From NCBI GenBank assembly GCA_030442035.1, contig JAUJEA010000004.1, positions 496,001 through 560,000 of the forward strand: a stretch of 64,000 nucleotides of DNA, written 5' to 3'. The notes under the pieces are model-generated. The model searched no databases, was not told where the DNA came from, and saw only the letters and a list, made by a program, of their open reading frames with translations. The DNA comes from Splendidivirga corallicola (lineage in GTDB: Bacteria > Bacteroidota > Bacteroidia > Cytophagales > Cyclobacteriaceae). Every line of letters begins with the position of its first letter. Within the stretch, counting starts at the first letter, position 1. Below, piece after piece: positions 10,124 through 19,093 of the stretch. The translations under genes were made by a program, and so were the position numbers.

Positions 10124-12286
10124 ATGGAAAAATCACTGCAAGTACTCCAGGAGAGATTCGGATTTGATTCATTTAGAGATCAACAACAAGAGATCATCAG
10201 TCATATCTTGAATCAAGATGATACCGTTGTTTTAATGCCGACGGGAGGAGGAAAATCAATCTGTTATCAGATCCCAGCATTGATCCTGGAGGGAGTCACT
10301 ATTGTAATTTCCCCTTTGATCGCACTAATGAAAGACCAGGTTGATGCATTGAAGGTGAATGGGATCCGGGCAGCCTATTTGAATTCATCGCTTAGTCCTG
10401 CCGAGCAGACCACGGTTATCCAGCAACTACAAACAGGAACGTTGAAGCTGTTATACCTGGCACCGGAAAGGCTCTTTGATAGCGAAGATCGTTTTATTGA
10501 TTTTTTGAGTAAGTTAAATGTGTCATTGTTTGCCATCGATGAAGCACATTGTATTTCGCAGTGGGGGCATGACTTCAGGCCTGAGTATCTCAAACTTTCG
10601 AGGTTAAAGCAAATATTTCCGAACACACCTGTCACGGCACTTACAGCAACCGCGGATAAACTTACGCTACGGGATATTTTAAGCAAGCTGAATCTCAATC
10701 AGCCTAAGACCTTCATTTCGAGCTTCAATAGGCAAAACATTCATTATTTTGTTGAACCTAAAAGAAATAGTTATGATCGATTATTCGATTTCCTGGATAA
10801 ACATAGAAATGATGCAGGGATCATCTATACCCTATCTCGTGCTTCTACGGAGTCTTTGGCGCAGCGCTTAAATGAGGATGGGTTTAGCGCATTGGCGTAC
10901 CATGCCGGGCTGGAAAGGTCTGAAAGAGAGCGAAATCAGGACCTATTCTTAAAGGATGAAGTGAAGGTGATCGTAGCCACAATAGCATTTGGAATGGGCA
11001 TTGATAAATCCAATGTCCGTTTTGTGGTGCATATGGATTTGCCTAAAAATATTGAGAGTTACTACCAGGAGACCGGAAGAGCCGGAAGGGATGGCTTGAA
11101 AAGCACTGCACTGCTGTTCTATACCTATGCAGATCTGCTGAAACTAAAAGGTTTTGTTGAGATAGAAGGCAAGCAGGAACAATCAGAGATCATGCTCAAA
11201 AAGCTTGATAAGATGGCTGAGTTTGGAGACCTGAGAACCTGCAGAAGAAAGTACCTGCTGAATTATTTTGGGGAACAAGCTCCTGATCATTGTGGTAGTT
11301 GTGATATATGCCTGACAGATTTTGAAAAGTTTGATGGAACGGAAATTGCCCAAAAGGCATTGTCCGCAGTAGCCAGGCTCAATGAAAGTTTCGGTACCGG
11401 ATATGTCATTGATTTCCTGAGAGGGTCAAAATCAGAAAAGATCAAGTCATTTCATAAAAACCTCAAAACCTATGGTGTTGGAAAGGACATCAGCAAAGAG
11501 GCCTGGAGTAGTTACTTCAAAGACCTGATCAATTTAGATTACTTATCCAAAAGCGATGGCCAATACCCTATTTTAAAACTTACCGGTAAAAGCTGGAATG
11601 TGCTTAAAGGCCAGGAAAAAGTGATGCTGATCAAAGTGACAGCACGTCAGGAACAATCAGAGGAAACTGTCAACCTTCCACATGAAGAACCGCTTTTTAA
11701 CAACTTGAAAATACTCAGAAACAATATAGCTCAGATGGAAGGAGTGCCGGCTTACATCATCTTCTCCGATGCTACTTTGCTTGAGTTAGCAACTTACCTG
11801 CCTGCCAATCAGGAAGAACTCAAAAGGATCTCGGGATTTGGGCAAGTGAAGCTAGAAAGATACGGGGCGCAATTTTTGAATGAAGTATTGTCCTACATGA
11901 AAGTAAATAATTTGACCTCACGCATAGGTCAAAAGAGGGGCAGGCGCTCACGCAAACAAACAGCTCCGACCACGAGTAATACAAAGGTGGAAAGTTTTGG
12001 ACTTTATAAAAAGGGTAAACACATTGATGAGATAGCCTCTATGCGAAATCTGAGTAGAACCACGGTGGAGGGACATCTTGCCTATTTTGTATTGGAAGGG
12101 AGCCTTCCGGTTAAAGAGCTGGTAAATGAATCGAAGATCCCTGTCATTGAAAATGCCATCAAAAAACATGGTGACCTGGCTTTAAGGCCTATTAAGGAAG
12201 AATTGGGGGATCATTATAGCTATCTTGAAATACGTGCAGTAATCAATGATTTAAAACGAAAAATGTTGGATCCCAAAACATTGTGA
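10124..12286 (+). CDS. recQ: ATP-dependent DNA helicase RecQ
   Basis: A 720-residue RecQ helicase that unwinds DNA 3'-5' during recombination and repair. Visible are the Walker A motif MPTGGGKS, the DEAH box (AIDEAHCISQWGHDFRPEY), motif III TALTATAD, motif VI (QETGRAGRDG), the zinc-binding RQC cysteines (CRRKYLLNYFGE then CGSCDIC), a winged helix and an HRDC domain (about residues 540-620, FSDATLLELATYLP). A C-terminal extension of about 100 residues carries a helix-turn-helix (HIDEIASMRNLSRTTVEGHL), common in Bacteroidota RecQ. I chose the ATG at 10124 because MEKSLQVL matches the family start; an in-frame TTG at 10076 would add 16 unlikely residues. Confidence 0.96.
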   Translation: MEKSLQVLQERFGFDSFRDQQQEIISHILNQDDTVVLMPTGGGKSICYQIPALILEGVTIVISPLIALMKDQVDALKVNGIRAAYLNSSLSPAEQTTVIQQLQTGTLKLLYLAPERLFDSEDRFIDFLSKLNVSLFAIDEAHCISQWGHDFRPEYLKLSRLKQIFPNTPVTALTATADKLTLRDILSKLNLNQPKTFISSFNRQNIHYFVEPKRNSYDRLFDFLDKHRNDAGIIYTLSRASTESLAQRLNEDGFSALAYHAGLERSERERNQDLFLKDEVKVIVATIAFGMGIDKSNVRFVVHMDLPKNIESYYQETGRAGRDGLKSTALLFYTYADLLKLKGFVEIEGKQEQSEIMLKKLDKMAEFGDLRTCRRKYLLNYFGEQAPDHCGSCDICLTDFEKFDGTEIAQKALSAVARLNESFGTGYVIDFLRGSKSEKIKSFHKNLKTYGVGKDISKEAWSSYFKDLINLDYLSKSDGQYPILKLTGKSWNVLKGQEKVMLIKVTARQEQSEETVNLPHEEPLFNNLKILRNNIAQMEGVPAYIIFSDATLLELATYLPANQEELKRISGFGQVKLERYGAQFLNEVLSYMKVNNLTSRIGQKRGRRSRKQTAPTTSNTKVESFGLYKKGKHIDEIASMRNLSRTTVEGHLAYFVLEGSLPVKELVNESKIPVIENAIKKHGDLALRPIKEELGDHYSYLEIRAVINDLKRKMLDPKTL

Positions 12287-12323
12287 TGCGATTGTTTTCC
12301 CGGATTTTAGTTTTTCGACAAAA

Positions 12324-12350
12324 ATTTCAAAACTAAAAACTCAAAATTAC
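12324..12350 (+). repeat. Dispersed A/T-rich repeat, copy 1
   Basis: The run TTCAAAACTAAAAACTCA lies just after recQ. A closely matching copy occurs at 43354-43380 and a shorter inverted relative at 50581-50603, all intergenic. Confidence 0.4.
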
Positions 12351-12378
12351 CACCAGTTTTCTTTCATTCGAATTGTAT

Positions 12379-12386
12379 TATCTTTG
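12379..12386 (+). promoter_or_regulatory. Candidate promoter -7 element for rpe
   Basis: TATCTTTG matches the Bacteroidota -7 consensus TAnnTTTG and stands about 80 bases before the rpe start. A T-rich stretch at the right distance upstream (12354-12365) could be the -33 element. The leader between it and the gene carries a doubled ACACATCAACACA motif (about 12432-12459). Confidence 0.5.
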
Positions 12387-12466
12387 CGGCAAGATCAGAC
12401 GCTGCCTGGTTGTTGCTAACATAAGTCTTCAACACATCAACACACAAACACATCAACACAGAGATT

Positions 12467-13135
12467 ATGAAACCGATTATTGCCCCCTCAGTATTAGCCG
12501 CGGATTTTGCGAACATGCAAAGAGATATCGAAATGTTAAATCGCAGTGAGGCTGACTGGATACATTGCGACATCATGGATGGCAATTTTGTTCCCAATAT
12601 TTCATTCGGTTTGCCTGTGTTGGCGGCGATCAATCGCTATGCTCAAAAACCATTGGATGTGCACTTGATGATTGAAAAACCTGAGCGTTATCTTGAGGCA
12701 TTCAAAAAAGCCGGGGCATTCTTGATCTCAGTACACTATGAAGCTTGTCATCATCTCCATAGAACACTTCAGGAAATAAAGAACCTCAATTGTAAGGCTG
12801 GCGTGGCTATTAATCCACATACCAATGTCAGTCTGTTGAAGGATACCATAAATGATATAGACTTGGTTTGTATGATGTCCGTAAATCCGGGATTTGGCGG
12901 ACAATCCTTTATTGAACACACGTATCAAAAAGTAAAGGATTTAAAACAAATTATATCAGAAGCACAGGCCGATACACTTATTGAGATTGATGGAGGTGTA
13001 AACACACAGAATGCCGCTCCATTGATAGAAGCGGGAGCAGATGTGCTGGTTGCCGGAAGTTTTGTATTTACATCGAACGATCCGGAAAATACGATTGTTG
13101 ACCTGAAAAACGTTATGGAGGTTGGATCGGATTGA
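12467..13135 (+). CDS. rpe: Ribulose-phosphate 3-epimerase
   Basis: The 222-residue enzyme interconverts D-ribulose 5-phosphate and D-xylulose 5-phosphate in the pentose phosphate pathway. It is a TIM barrel with all signatures in place: APSVLAADF at the N-terminus, HCDIMDGNFVPN with the metal-binding His and catalytic Asp, DVHLMIEKP, MSVNPGFGGQSF and the second catalytic Asp in EIDGGVN. Length is standard. Its stop codon lies next to the start of the following TonB receptor gene, suggesting co-transcription, though no functional link is evident. Confidence 0.97.
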   Translation: MKPIIAPSVLAADFANMQRDIEMLNRSEADWIHCDIMDGNFVPNISFGLPVLAAINRYAQKPLDVHLMIEKPERYLEAFKKAGAFLISVHYEACHHLHRTLQEIKNLNCKAGVAINPHTNVSLLKDTINDIDLVCMMSVNPGFGGQSFIEHTYQKVKDLKQIISEAQADTLIEIDGGVNTQNAAPLIEAGADVLVAGSFVFTSNDPENTIVDLKNVMEVGSD

Positions 13136-13140
13136 AACAG

Positions 13141-15534
13141 ATGAAGCATCAATACTTTTTAATTTATGTAATTCTTTTCATTTTACCCTTTCAATCACTG
13201 GCGCAAACGTCTTCTATCACCATTAAAGGTGTGATAAAAGACGAAGCAGGAGCAGTGCTTGAAGGAGTTAATATTCGTCTGGATTCAATTTCCAGAGGGA
13301 CAACCAGCAACACACAAGGTTATTTTGAATTAAAGGTATCATATCATAACCCGGTCATTTTAAAATTTTCACATGTCCGGTATAAGGACATCGAAAGAAC
13401 TTACCAGGTATCGGAGAACGAAGTATTAGACATCCAAATATCCATGGAATTGGATACTAAAGTTCTCCAACAAGTTGAGATCAGCGCCGATTCCGACCCT
13501 GCTTTGAGGGAACAGGTCAGTGTGACCAGGATCGATCCGCAAGCAGCAAGAATATTACCTTCACCCTTTGGAGAATTCAATAAGGTTTTAAGTTCCTTGC
13601 CAGGTGTAGTTAGTAACAATGAATTGTCATCTGCCTATTCCGTACGAGGGGGGAACTTCGATGAAAACCTGGTTTATGTGAATGATATTCAGATCTATCG
13701 ACCATTTCTTGTAAGAGCAGGACAGCAGGAAGGATTGAGCTTTGTCAATCCTGATCTGGTTGATAATATTGAGTTTTCTGCAGGTGGATGGCAACCTAAA
13801 TATGGGGATAAACTTTCGTCATCTCTGAATATAACATATAAAAAACCTGAAGCGCAGGCCGGTTCGGCAACTGTTGGATTATTAGGAGGGGCAGTCCATT
13901 TCGAGGGTGCCACGAACAATCAGCGTGTTAACTATATTTTTGGAGCCAGACATAAAAGTGCTCAGTACCTGTTGAATACTTTAGAGACTGATGGAGAGTA
14001 TAGACCACGCTTTACAGATATACAATCTTATATAAACCTGGATCTGAGTAAAGAAAAGGACAGCAAAACGGAATTGGGAATTCTTTTTTCCTATGCCCGT
14101 AACCGGTACAGGGTTTTTCCGGAAAACAGGGAAACAACTTTTGGAACCTTCAACCGGGTATTCAGATTATTTGTTGCCTTTGATGGAAGGGAAATCCTGC
14201 AGTATGACACCTACCAGGGAGGTTTGAAATTAAGTCATCGTTTTAACAATAAGTTTAGCTCGGATTTGATCGTGTCGGGAATGTCCTCCAGTGAAAGGGA
14301 ATATTTTGATATTGAAGGAGGTTACAGACTTTGTGACGTTAATAATAATCCCGGAAGCTTTAATTTCAATCAATGTGTTGCCGATAGGGGCATTGGAACC
14401 AATTATAGCTATGGAAGAAATAAGCTGGAAGCTGATATCATCAATATTGAAAATCGCAATGCTTACAAAATCGATTTGAACAATCGGTTAGAATTTGGAT
14501 TTGGATATTCCCGGCAAATTATTGAGGATGAGCTCAATGAATATGCTTTCATCGATTCTGCTGATTTTGTGACCGTGACAGATAATCTTCGCACCGATAT
14601 CTCCCTGAAATCGAACCAATATACAGGTTACGTTCAAAACACCACATACCTTAATGAAAGACAAACACTTACCTTAGGCGCCAGGATCAATTACTTTGAC
14701 CTCAATGATCAATTATTGATCAGCCCGAGATTGCAATATTCTTTCAGACCATATTGGAAACGCGATGTTATTCTGAAAGCTGCAATTGGTGTTTATCAAC
14801 AACCTCCATTTTACAGGGAATTGCGGGATTTTGAAGGAAGGCTTAACAAATCACTAAAAGCCCAAAGGTCTGTTCATGCAATTATTGGATTGGACCAGAA
14901 TTTTAAATTATGGAACAGGGATTTTAAATTCATCTCTGAGGCTTATTATAAAAAATTGGACAACGTAGTGCCTTACGATGTAGATAATGTGAGAATACGC
15001 TACTATGCAAATAACGATGCCGAAGCATACGCATTTGGCATGGACTTCAGGGTAAGTGGCGAATTTATCCCCGGCACTCAATCCTGGTTTAGTCTGGGTG
15101 TTTTGAGTACAAAGGAAGATCTTGAAGCAGATGACAAAGGATATGTCAGGCGACCATCAGATCAAAGGATCAATTTAGGTATATTTTTCCAGGACCATCT
15201 TCCCAATGATCCCTCTGTAAGAGTTAATGTAAGTGTATTGGTTGGTACCGGGCTTCCCTTCGGGCCTCCCAGGGATATCAATCAGCGGAATATTTTTATA
15301 GGAAGGACCTACCGACGGGTTGACCTTGGTTTTTCCAAAATTATTTCCTTCCAGGAAAAAGACAAACAAAGTTATCTGCGTTCCTTATGGATAGGTTTGG
15401 ATGTTTTAAATCTTCTGGGTGTGGAGAATACAATTTCCTACCTGTGGGTAAGAGATGTTAATAACAATGAATTCGGGGTGCCAAATTCCCTCACACAACG
15501 CTTCTTTAATTTAAAGGTTGTAGCCAATTTTTAA
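13141..15534 (+). CDS. TonB-dependent receptor with carboxypeptidase-like domain
   Basis: About 797 residues. A signal peptide ends near LPFQSLAQ; a carboxypeptidase-regulatory-like domain follows (about residues 25-110, GVNIRLDSISRGTTSNTQG), then a plug (about 130-230, with SVRGGNFDENLVYVNDI) and a barrel to the C-terminal aromatic residue (VVANF). It has no STN domain and no SusD or DUF4249 partner. The ATG at 13141 is preferred; a TTG at 13132 overlaps the rpe stop codon. The close spacing to rpe suggests one transcript. The substrate is unknown. Confidence 0.92.
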   Translation: MKHQYFLIYVILFILPFQSLAQTSSITIKGVIKDEAGAVLEGVNIRLDSISRGTTSNTQGYFELKVSYHNPVILKFSHVRYKDIERTYQVSENEVLDIQISMELDTKVLQQVEISADSDPALREQVSVTRIDPQAARILPSPFGEFNKVLSSLPGVVSNNELSSAYSVRGGNFDENLVYVNDIQIYRPFLVRAGQQEGLSFVNPDLVDNIEFSAGGWQPKYGDKLSSSLNITYKKPEAQAGSATVGLLGGAVHFEGATNNQRVNYIFGARHKSAQYLLNTLETDGEYRPRFTDIQSYINLDLSKEKDSKTELGILFSYARNRYRVFPENRETTFGTFNRVFRLFVAFDGREILQYDTYQGGLKLSHRFNNKFSSDLIVSGMSSSEREYFDIEGGYRLCDVNNNPGSFNFNQCVADRGIGTNYSYGRNKLEADIINIENRNAYKIDLNNRLEFGFGYSRQIIEDELNEYAFIDSADFVTVTDNLRTDISLKSNQYTGYVQNTTYLNERQTLTLGARINYFDLNDQLLISPRLQYSFRPYWKRDVILKAAIGVYQQPPFYRELRDFEGRLNKSLKAQRSVHAIIGLDQNFKLWNRDFKFISEAYYKKLDNVVPYDVDNVRIRYYANNDAEAYAFGMDFRVSGEFIPGTQSWFSLGVLSTKEDLEADDKGYVRRPSDQRINLGIFFQDHLPNDPSVRVNVSVLVGTGLPFGPPRDINQRNIFIGRTYRRVDLGFSKIISFQEKDKQSYLRSLWIGLDVLNLLGVENTISYLWVRDVNNNEFGVPNSLTQRFFNLKVVANF

Positions 15535-15674
15535 AGGAATTGAACAATTCCCATTTGTGGCAATGGAAATAAATCATTGCCTTCTTTTAAAAATTTCCAG
15601 TAATTGCTTATTTTCTTGGGGCACATGCACACCATATGTTCATGAATAAATGATTTGAGTAAAAATTTAAGCAC

Positions 15675-16124
15675 ATGCTAAAAAAGTATTCGATCTATTT
15701 TAAGATAGCCAATTATCTGATCTTAATTCATGCCTTGGGGCATTTTTATGGACACCTGACAACCTTTGTCAACTATGGTTCAGCTTCTTCTGAATTAAAA
15801 GCTTTGTTCAGCTCCATGCAGCAGACACAAACGGATGGAGGAAATGGTATTTGGGATCTGTTTATCATGTTTAGTATCTCCTACACGATATTTCAGGTAA
15901 TCATATCCGTGATTAATTTGGTGATCATCTATTCGCCCGAGATAGGATTAAAAGCTATGAAAAGGATCGTGCTGGCCAACCTCCTTTTGTGGATTTCATC
16001 TTTTACGCTATTTTATCAGATCAATGTAAAGATCACATGGATTTCTAATGCATTGTTTGTATTCTTTTTTATGATCTCCTTTATACTGATCAGTACTAAA
16101 GCAACCAAGGGAGCACACACGTAA
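15675..16124 (+). CDS. Small four-helix membrane protein of unknown function
   Basis: The 149-residue protein has four hydrophobic segments (about residues 11-28, 62-90, 98-118 and 124-144), so it should sit in the inner membrane. A histidine-rich motif in the first helix (HALGHFYGHL) is its most distinctive feature and could bind a metal or haem. I do not recognise a characterised family. It is a single gene between a TonB receptor and minus-strand genes. Confidence 0.75.
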   Translation: MLKKYSIYFKIANYLILIHALGHFYGHLTTFVNYGSASSELKALFSSMQQTQTDGGNGIWDLFIMFSISYTIFQVIISVINLVIIYSPEIGLKAMKRIVLANLLLWISSFTLFYQINVKITWISNALFVFFFMISFILISTKATKGAHT

Positions 16125-16262
16125 ATGAGCTGATATCGTTCATGCTTCATGAACATTCAATAGTGATTTTGTGAAGAGCGCTAGTTTCTTACCAGTTGCA
16201 AACGATGAAAGCCATTTCAATATATTAAAAAAAATAACCGCCGATCCTTGAATTGATTTTCA

Positions 16263-16553
16263 CTACCTCATTTCCGGAGCGATGTCTTTATATCTTTCTG
16301 TATTTATTTTGGCTTTTGTGAGATCCTTAGGCTCAAATACCTTCTTCTCTGATGGTGGATACTTTTTAAGGTGCTTTTTAGGTCTGATGGGGCGTTGGAC
16401 AAAATTACCACCACAACTGGGACAAACGTTTTGAAATAGTTCCAGGGCACATTTCCGACAGTAAGTACATTCAAAACTACATATCATAGCTTCAGTTGAA
16501 TTAACAGGGAGTGCTTTTCCGCAATGTTCACAACATGGTCTTATTTCCAGCAT
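16263..16553 (-). CDS. DUF1272 family cysteine-rich zinc-binding protein
   Basis: The protein has 96 residues. The first ~50 match the DUF1272 pattern: MLEIRPCCEHCGKALP, then CSFECTYCRKCA and CPSCGGNFV, giving nine cysteines that can form two treble-clef-like zinc sites. A basic, proline-rich tail (RPIRPKKHLKKYPP) follows. DUF1272 proteins are widespread and uncharacterised; they are sometimes near genes for stress or redox functions. It stands alone here. Confidence 0.85.
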   Translation of the reverse strand: MLEIRPCCEHCGKALPVNSTEAMICSFECTYCRKCALELFQNVCPSCGGNFVQRPIRPKKHLKKYPPSEKKVFEPKDLTKAKINTERYKDIAPEMR

Positions 16554-16702
16554 ATTTTTTCGATTACAGGTTTTTACTTATCAGCTTGTAATTATTGATC
16601 CGGATTTGTGAATCAAGTAAGATCGCTTTAAGTTATTCAGGGTATTTCTATAAATCAAATTGAGTATGCTTTAAACTGGACAATACCAGATAGCTACGTT
16701 GG

Positions 16703-17089
16703 CTAAACCTTTTTTTTCTCCATTGCACGAGCACGGTATTCTTTAGGTGTGATACCTTCTAAGTTTTTAAAAGCTCTATTAAAAGTAGCCTTTGACCCAA
16801 AACCAGATTCATAGGTAATACCCAGAAGATCTAAGTGCGTATGTTGATCATTTGCTACTTTTTCTTTGAAAGTCTTTACTCGTTTTTGATTAAGAAAATG
16901 ATAGAATGAAGTCCTCCGATACGATCTGAAATATTCAGATAAGATAGTTGAGGGGATATCCATTTTTTTCGACAACCGTTTTAAGCTGAGGTCATTGTCA
17001 AGATGTAGGTGCTCCGTTTCAAAAGCATGTTCAAGTGCTTGTCCTATTTTCTCGAAATCAAGGTTTGACTGGGACAGAAAGTTTCTAAA
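16703..17089 (-). pseudogene. 5'-truncated AraC family regulator
   Basis: The frame is open from after a TAA at 17090-17092 to the stop at 16703. It encodes the complete C-terminal AraC DNA-binding region: an approach helix (EKIGQALEHAFETEHLHLD), the first helix-turn-helix (LSLKRLSKKMDIPSTILSEYF) and the second (LDLLGITYESGFGSKATFNRAF), ending TPKEYRAR. The linker pattern is like AraC proteins with an N-terminal membrane sensor, but no such sensor, start codon or other coding frame exists upstream to 17190. A TTG at 16975 could give only a 90-residue product lacking part of the first motif. It is therefore probably a remnant cut at about 17090. Confidence 0.65.
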
Positions 17090-17184
17090 TTAAGTCCCTT
17101 TCCTCCTAAATGCCGAAACTTTGGTATTTCATTTATCCAGAATTTAGGTGAAATTCACATTAAGAACAGAGAAAACTTATCATA

Positions 17185-17403
17185 TTGTCAGATTTAAAGA
17201 AAACAATTAAAGCCAATCAACATTGGATCATGGAAGTTGATGGTGTAATAGGAATTGGTGCTGGTTTAACCAAAACTGAGCCTAGAGAGAAATGTATATT
17301 GATTTATACCACCAGGGCAGATTGGCCTCAGGAAATACCCCATGAAATTGACAATTATAAAGTTGAAATGATAATCAAGAAGCGCGGATTTAAATCTTTT
17401 TGA
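17185..17403 (+). CDS. Small protein resembling the N-terminal domain of the adjacent protease
   Basis: The 72-residue protein starts at TTG; no in-frame ATG is available. Residues 14-60 (WIMEVDGVIGIGAGL, then CILIYTTRADWPQEIP and YKVEMI) show the same strand-turn-strand pattern as residues 30-77 of the next gene's product ([10 protein letters not shown], then ITVFVNKK, then a proline-containing turn). This is my visual alignment, not a search result. It has no signal peptide. The spacing to the protease gene is 33 bp, so the two are likely co-transcribed. It could be a stand-alone propeptide, chaperone or inhibitor of the protease; this is inference. Confidence 0.65.
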   Translation: MSDLKKTIKANQHWIMEVDGVIGIGAGLTKTEPREKCILIYTTRADWPQEIPHEIDNYKVEMIIKKRGFKSF

Positions 17404-17436
17404 TATTCTACAAACATTCCTATCAACTAAAATTTA

Positions 17437-18462
17437 ATGACTATGGCAACTTCAGCGAAATTTAACGATTATGTTAGACTAGTGAGAGGGTTCAACACCT
17501 TTACTAGGCTAATGAAATGTGACTGCATTAATGGGTATGCGGTAGGAAGGAAAATAACGCAGGGAAAAGCGTCAAACGATTTAGCTATTACAGTATTTGT
17601 TAATAAAAAGCTAGGATTAAAACGTTTACCCATAGCCAATCGTGTGCCTAAAACTTTGGCTATACCAACTGAAGATGGTGATACTTTAGAATTCATCACC
17701 GATGTTCAGGAAGCAAGATTTAGTTCTCTTGCCTATACCAGCAGAGAGAGACCTGCTCCAAGTGGAATTAGCATTGGTCATATAAATATTACTGCCGGAA
17801 CTTTAGGAGGATTGGTAAGGGATAAGGAAACGGATAATATAGTTATTCTCTCAAATAATCATGTCTTAGCCGATAGCAATGAGGCGGCACTTGATGATCC
17901 AATCCTTCAACCAGGGCCAGAAGATGGTGGGATTGATCCCGATGATCGAATTGCTACGCTTAAAAGGTTTGTGCCCATTGACTTTTCCGATTCTGGCCAA
18001 AATCGTGTTGATGCAGCGATTGCAACGCCCATAGACCTGAACGATTTAATATGGAACACAAAAGATATTGGTGCAGAAGTGCCATTGAGTAAATTTGTCC
18101 TGGGCGAAAGTGATTTAGGTAAATATGTTCGAAAAACAGGAAGAACTACAGAGTCAACTCAAGGATTTATCGAAGCGATGTTTGCGACAGTACAAGTGAA
18201 ATATGATTTGTTTCAAAAAGCCACTTTTGTTGACCAGATTATCATATCACAACCACAGTCAGAAGAAGATTTTTCAAATGGAGGTGATTCAGGTTCACTG
18301 GTATATGATCATGAGAACAGGTTAATCGGATTGCTGTTCGCGGGTTCAGAAGGGTCTGAAAATGAGCCTGCAACAACGATTGTCAATCCTATTCAATTTG
18401 TATTAAATGAATTAAACATAGAGTTACTCAAGTCAGGGGACATGCCATCAACTTCTAGCTAA
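17437..18462 (+). CDS. Nal1-like trypsin-fold serine protease
   Basis: The protein has 341 residues and no signal peptide, so it is probably cytoplasmic. The C-terminal two thirds is a chymotrypsin-fold peptidase with a full candidate triad: His142 (SNNHVLA), Asp192 (RVDAAIA) and Ser285 (NGGDSGSLV). GTLGGLVRD (121-129) and GRTTESTQG (235-243) are features shared with Nal1-type proteases. Residues 1-110 form a separate N-terminal domain similar in pattern to the small protein encoded just upstream. The pair lies between a truncated AraC gene and a mobile-element-like region, which suggests acquisition by transfer. Substrate and role are unknown; defence or stress proteolysis are possibilities only. 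Confidence 0.85.
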   Translation: MTMATSAKFNDYVRLVRGFNTFTRLMKCDCINGYAVGRKITQGKASNDLAITVFVNKKLGLKRLPIANRVPKTLAIPTEDGDTLEFITDVQEARFSSLAYTSRERPAPSGISIGHINITAGTLGGLVRDKETDNIVILSNNHVLADSNEAALDDPILQPGPEDGGIDPDDRIATLKRFVPIDFSDSGQNRVDAAIATPIDLNDLIWNTKDIGAEVPLSKFVLGESDLGKYVRKTGRTTESTQGFIEAMFATVQVKYDLFQKATFVDQIIISQPQSEEDFSNGGDSGSLVYDHENRLIGLLFAGSEGSENEPATTIVNPIQFVLNELNIELLKSGDMPSTSS

Positions 18463-18509
18463 TAGCTAAATCGCTGTAATCATACTGCTCTTATGATAGC
18501 ATAATTAAT

Positions 18510-18600
18510 GAGGCTGTCTCAAAATAAAATAATAGTTCTAAGATTTTACTATGTAGAAAAACTCTCTGACTAGTACTCTTGATCCTCTTGGGAAAGCCTC
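18510..18600. mobile_element. MITE-like element or insertion sequence remnant
   Basis: The 91-bp segment is bounded by inverted termini GAGGCTGTCTCAA (18510-18522) and the complement of GAGGCTTTCCCAA (18588-18600), which match at 11 of 13 positions. GAGGCTGTCTCAAAA resembles ends of insertion sequences frequent in Bacteroidota. There is no transposase inside, so it would move only with a helper. Confidence 0.4.
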
Positions 18601-18717
18601 ATTTTTAGAATTTATTTATGTTATACTTGATAATCTCGGGTCAAGCCGAATTTCTGGGGGCAGATTGTACTAAGTATAGATTTTAAAGTACTTCCAAGGG
18701 GTGGGTTAATCTGTGCC

Positions 18718-18749
18718 AGGTGTCAGATATTTGAGAATATCAGACACCT
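18718..18749. repeat. REP-like hairpin, copy 1
   Basis: Fourteen-base arms (18718-18731 and 18736-18749) pair except for one A-A mismatch (18725/18742), with a TGAG loop. The outer GGTGTC/GACACC and the central TTTGAGAA are shared with the hairpin at 46961-46991. Confidence 0.6.
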
Positions 18750-19093
18750 TCGGTTTCAATTAACCTTCCTTGGTCTAATTAGAAATCAAATGTTTTGTCT
18801 CTTAACAATTAAGGCATTTAATGATATTGGGCAGATAGTGCTTCGAGCCAGCGAGATGTACAGACACCCTGGAGGTGTCCGACATTGGTGATAGCTTGAA
18901 AGTTCAATGGTTCCAACCCCTATATATTCAAATAGACATTTTGGATGAAATTGATATGCACACAAGTTTTTTGCTTGATCCATAATCTCAGCTCTTTATT
19001 CGCACTTTGATAACTATCGATCAACTCAAAAATAGCCCCTCATTTCATTGGTAAGAACGCCTTAAATAAAACTTGAGGGAAAGTAAAATAGAT

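Larger units (their letters stand above)
18463..19093. other. Gene-free region with repeat elements
   Basis: About 630 bases without a credible gene. It contains a MITE-like element (18510-18600), a REP-like hairpin (18718-18749) and a second small inverted repeat GACACC/GGTGTC at 18863-18879. The rest is unrecognised and may be decayed mobile DNA. Confidence 0.6.

Noticed and set aside
12428-12459. Doubled ACACATCAACACA motif in the rpe leader
   Set aside because: It is short and of low complexity; it may be replication slippage and offers no clear functional reading.
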